10,000 bases of DNA from Candidatus Hydrogenedens sp. (GTDB lineage Bacteria; Hydrogenedentota; Hydrogenedentia; Hydrogenedentales; Hydrogenedentaceae), in the NCBI GenBank assembly GCA_020216745.1, contig JAIWNQ010000222.1:1-10000 (forward strand). Reading direction: 5' to 3'. The notes under the pieces were generated by a model, which searched no databases, was not told the origin of the DNA, and worked only from the letters and a program-made list of their open reading frames with translations. Below, one piece after another: positions 6,826 through 10,000 of this stretch. Position 1 is the first letter of the stretch. Each line of letters begins with the position of its first letter. Position numbers and translations under genes: made by a program.

Positions 6826-9800
6826 CTAACTTTTCTTTTGGTCTAAAGTTTTGCGTACCATTTTTAATAAATCTTTTCTTCCAAAGGGTTTATTGAGCAA
6901 ATTTAGTCCTTCATCGAGTATGAAGTTTGTGTGTATCGAATTTTCTGTATAACCTGTGGATAGAATAACGGGTAATTGGGGTTTGATGTTTTTAATTCTA
7001 TTATAAACCTCTTTTCCACCTAATACGGGCATGATAACATCTAAGATTGCGAGGTCAATTTCCTGAATGTGTTTGAAAAAGATATTGAGAGCTTCTTCGC
7101 CATTTTCAGCGGAGAAAACACGATAACCAGCCTGCTCAAGAATACGTGTAGCCACAGAACGGACAGCAGAGTCATCTTCTGCTAAAAGAATGGTCTCATT
7201 TCCAGTAAGAGGAACTTCACTTTCTTCCTCTTTATCACCTTTCTTGATTTCTATCTCATCCATAACAGCTGGTAGGTAAACTTTAAAAGTTGTTCCTTTA
7301 TGTTCTTCAGAATAGGCATGGATAATCCCACGATGTTGTTGAACCAGCCCGTATACGGTAGATAGCCCTAATCCTGTTCCTTTGCCTGGGTCTTTAGTCG
7401 TGAAAAATGGGTCGAAACAATGTTCCAAAACATCTTTGTCCATTCCCACACCTGTATCTGTAACAGATATTAAGACATACTTTCCTGGGTCTGCCCATGG
7501 GATACCTCGTGTTTGTTCTTCTGATAGGTAGATACTTTTAGTTTCGATGATAAGTTTTCCGCCATCTGGCATAGCATCATTGGCATTGGTACAAAGATTC
7601 ATGAGTATAACTTCAATAGCATTGGGGTCTGCTTCAATCTGAGGAATTGATGGGTCATATAAAGTCGTAATCTCGACATTTTCTTGAATAAGTCGTTGTA
7701 TCATACCTAATATATTTTTAACAATATCATTAATATTTATGACCATTTTTTTAAGAATTTGTTTTCTTGCAAAAGCTAATAGCTGTCGGACTAATGTGCT
7801 TGCTTTTTGATTTGAGGATTCAATTTCTTTGATATAGGTAAGTACAGGTGAGTCAGGAGGTAATTCTCTCTCTGCTAATTCTGCATAGCCCATCATTACG
7901 AGAAGGTGATTGTTAAGGTCGTGAGCAACACCACCTGCCAATTGTCCGATACTTTCCATTTTTTGGGACTGCTTTAAGTCATTAAGAATAGTTAATTCTT
8001 GGGTAATATCTCTAAAAGTAATTACAAGGTTAAATAATTCTCCATTTTCACTGAATAGGGGAGAGATAGCATATTCTACGGTATAGAAGATATGCTCTTG
8101 CCTTGATAGCTCATATTCACCCCGGATTACCTTGCCAGATTTGAGTATATTTAATTTTTTAATTATTTTTTCCTGATAAAAATATTCGCTGAAGAAAGTT
8201 GATATATGTTTTTTTACAATAGTGTTTAGTTCAATTCCAGAAATTTTAGTTACTGCGGGATTTGCATAAATAATGATGCCTTCCAAATCCGTAATAATAA
8301 CCCCTTCATCGGTAGATTCGATAGTTTTGATGAGCAAATCTCTTTGTTGTTCTATTTTTCTTTTTTCTTGATTGATAATTGCTAATGCTAATTGGTCAGC
8401 AACCTGACATGCGAAATTTATTTCATCATCGTCCCATGTATGTTTGTTATTTGTGTATTCAAAACAGATAAGACCAACATTTTTTCCACCGACACGAATA
8501 CCTACATCTAACATAGATTTAATATCGAGGGGTATTAAGTAATTTTTGCCATATCCACAGGTTCGTGGGTCTTCTAATGCATTATGTGCGTCTATGTATT
8601 TTGTATTTTTCAATTCTTTAAACTCATTAGCAAAATCTTCTTCCGTTAATACGAATCCAGAGGAGTGGATATTAATGGAATATTCATAATGGTCAATGCA
8701 GATTAATTTTGTAGCATTTTCATTGAAGAGCCAGATATTAACGCGTGGAATTTTTAATTTTTTACCAATTTCTTCGGTAGTGATTCGTGCTAATTCGTTA
8801 AAGTTGCCTTCGGCGACTTCAGGACGTGTGAGAATATATGAAATGATTTCCCGTTCGAGAATTACACGGTTTGTTTTTTCTTTCTCTTTTTCCTCTCTTT
8901 TTTTCTTTTCATCTATATCAAAGATGTATCCCTGGAGATAAAGGAACGTATCATTATCCCAGACACCTGTCCCAATTTCTTCAACCCATTTGAAGTATCC
9001 ATCATGATGTAGAACACGGTAGAAAAGATGGAAAGTTTGTCTTTGAGCAATTTTTTCGTTAATTTCATTGTAAACATAATCTAAATCTTCTGGGTGTATC
9101 AGTTGGGTATATGTGATGCGTGATGTAAGTAAATCCTCTTTTGAATATCCAGTAAGGTCAAAGATACCGTCAGTAATATAAAACATTGTATAGTTTTCGT
9201 CGTTCTTGCATATATAGACGACACCAGGAAATTGCTCTGTTAAGACGCGGTATCTCCGTTCACTCTCTTCTAATTTTTTCTGGGCTATTTTTGATTGTTG
9301 GAGGAGTGATTCTAATTTAATATTGGTTTTAATATTACGATATGCGGATATGATGGATATAATAGAGATAATAAGCAAAGTCCAGATGATAAGAAGTGAA
9401 GCAATCAGGTAAGGATGTTGTTTAAGGAAATAAGAAATGGTTTCCGTTTCTGCTTTGTCAAAAGGTGGAAGCTTGAGTTTACTTATTAATGCTTTAACGC
9501 CGAGATAATTTTGTGGTGTTGTCCAGCCTGCTGAATCAAAACATTGTGCCTCTATGCTATCAGGGGGGATTTTTATAAGTGCTATGATAACCTTTTTTTT
9601 GACTTCTTCTGGAACGGTGTTATGGACAATACAACACGATTCGGGATAGGCATCGGTACTATGTGGAAATGTGATAGTACGGTCATCTTTTGGATTTAAT
9701 ATTTTTATGTCTTTGGATTGTATGATTCCATCATTAATATATTTTTGGAGGTAGAATGCGCTTATACATCCTGCATCGGTAGTGTCTGATAGAACCGAAC

Positions 9801-10000
9801 GAACAACTGCATCATGACTGCCAGTAAAAATTAATGATGATAAATCTTGATATGGGTCTATTCCGTGAACCTTGAATTCATATAGAGGAAGTATCCAACC
9901 AGAGAAGAAATATTTACCTGGGGCGGAGACAGATTTACCCTTTAGTTGTTCTAAATCATTAATATCGGTGCGGTTTGCTTTACAAAAGATGACCCCTGCT
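6826..10000 (-). CDS. Hybrid histidine kinase with PhnD/TtrS-like sensor domain: SBP-like, TM, PAS, GAF, PAS, HisKA, HATPase, REC (5' end outside window)
   Basis: The reverse frame is open from the right edge to a TAG at 6826-6828, giving 1057 visible residues (numbered from the codon at 9997-9999). Residues 1-~190 are the C-terminal part of a phosphonate-binding-like (PhnD/TtrS-type) domain: [11 protein letters not shown], then [13 protein letters not shown], then DAGC, then [12 protein letters not shown] and LKLPPF. A membrane helix follows (nt ~9340-9411), then a helical linker, PAS ~247-365, GAF ~377-544, PAS ~554-667, HisKA with H693 (GGVAHDLNN), HATPase (N801/N805, D848-x-G-x-G, GKGTGLGL ~872-879) and REC ~935-1053 (E941/D942, D987, K1037). 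The only start-like codon near the membrane segment, TTG at 9376-9378, lies mid-helix and has folded sensor sequence upstream, so it is rejected. The protein should sense an extracytoplasmic small molecule plus cytoplasmic cues and autophosphorylate at H693. There is no HPt, so an external partner is needed to relay from its receiver. TtrS-like homology hints at sulfur oxyanions, but the ligand is not established. Confidence 0.93.
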   Translation of the reverse strand, partial: AGVIFCKANRTDINDLEQLKGKSVSAPGKYFFSGWILPLYEFKVHGIDPYQDLSSLIFTGSHDAVVRSVLSDTTDAGCISAFYLQKYINDGIIQSKDIKILNPKDDRTITFPHSTDAYPESCCIVHNTVPEEVKKKVIIALIKIPPDSIEAQCFDSAGWTTPQNYLGVKALISKLKLPPFDKAETETISYFLKQHPYLIASLLIIWTLLIISIISIISAYRNIKTNIKLESLLQQSKIAQKKLEESERRYRVLTEQFPGVVYICKNDENYTMFYITDGIFDLTGYSKEDLLTSRITYTQLIHPEDLDYVYNEINEKIAQRQTFHLFYRVLHHDGYFKWVEEIGTGVWDNDTFLYLQGYIFDIDEKKKREEKEKEKTNRVILEREIISYILTRPEVAEGNFNELARITTEEIGKKLKIPRVNIWLFNENATKLICIDHYEYSINIHSSGFVLTEEDFANEFKELKNTKYIDAHNALEDPRTCGYGKNYLIPLDIKSMLDVGIRVGGKNVGLICFEYTNNKHTWDDDEINFACQVADQLALAIINQEKRKIEQQRDLLIKTIESTDEGVIITDLEGIIIYANPAVTKISGIELNTIVKKHISTFFSEYFYQEKIIKKLNILKSGKVIRGEYELSRQEHIFYTVEYAISPLFSENGELFNLVITFRDITQELTILNDLKQSQKMESIGQLAGGVAHDLNNHLLVMMGYAELAERELPPDSPVLTYIKEIESSNQKASTLVRQLLAFARKQILKKMVININDIVKNILGMIQRLIQENVEITTLYDPSIPQIEADPNAIEVILMNLCTNANDAMPDGGKLIIETKSIYLSEEQTRGIPWADPGKYVLISVTDTGVGMDKDVLEHCFDPFFTTKDPGKGTGLGLSTVYGLVQQHRGIIHAYSEEHKGTTFKVYLPAVMDEIEIKKGDKEEESEVPLTGNETILLAEDDSAVRSVATRILEQAGYRVFSAENGEEALNIFFKHIQEIDLAILDVIMPVLGGKEVYNRIKNIKPQLPVILSTGYTENSIHTNFILDEGLNLLNKPFGRKDLLKMVRKTLDQKKS

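Noticed and set aside
9376..9378. TTG as the start codon of the PhnD/TtrS-like hybrid kinase
   Set aside because: It sits in the middle of a membrane helix, and the same frame continues upstream for 207 codons with clear sensor-domain motifs to the window edge.
1..10000. CRISPR arrays, tRNA/rRNA genes, insertion sequences
   Set aside because: No spaced direct repeats, no cloverleaf-like or rRNA-like stretches, and no transposase or inverted terminal repeats were seen; the window is almost entirely coding.

Overview
The window is an AT-rich (mid-to-upper 30s % GC by eye), almost gap-free run of five genes, all read leftwards on the minus strand and dominated by bacterial signal transduction. 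Low GC, extracytoplasmic sensor domains on multi-pass kinases, an OpgC/OafA-type acyltransferase and large PAS/GAF/REC hybrid kinases suggest an environmental, signalling-rich, probably Gram-negative bacterium (Desulfobacterota-like or another poorly sampled low-GC phylum). The phylum cannot be fixed from this window.

Layout in transcription order, right to left. (1) 10000-6826: a 5'-truncated hybrid histidine kinase. It has a PhnD/TtrS-like substrate-binding-type sensor domain, one membrane helix, PAS, GAF, PAS, HisKA, HATPase and a C-terminal receiver. The frame stays open to the window edge, and the TTG at 9376-9378 lies inside the membrane helix, so it is not the start. (2) 6781-5675: an integral-membrane acyltransferase-3 protein. 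(3) 5656-1103: a 1517-residue hybrid kinase with two extracytoplasmic sensor domains (Cache-like, then CHASE), two PAS domains, a kinase core, two receivers and a C-terminal HPt. (4) 1110-175: a REC-GGDEF diguanylate cyclase with intact active and inhibitory sites. (5) 182-1: the first 60 codons of another protein that opens into a PAS domain and continues beyond the window.

Gene junctions are very tight: 44 bp, 18 bp, then two 8-bp overlaps of the same form (ATGAGTGA and ATGAGTAA). Clear Shine-Dalgarno sequences precede genes 3, 4 and 5; gene 2 has none. This looks like one operon with translational coupling. No terminator, tRNA, rRNA, CRISPR or mobile element was seen, and no gene-free stretch exceeds 44 bp.

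The most coherent reading is a dual-sensor phosphorelay kinase (gene 3) that passes phosphate through its own HPt to the cyclase encoded 8 bp inside its tail (gene 4), turning envelope signals into cyclic di-GMP. The upstream PhnD/TtrS-like kinase and the acyltransferase may add a second input and a surface-polysaccharide output. That wiring is inferred from gene order and domains, not shown by the sequence.
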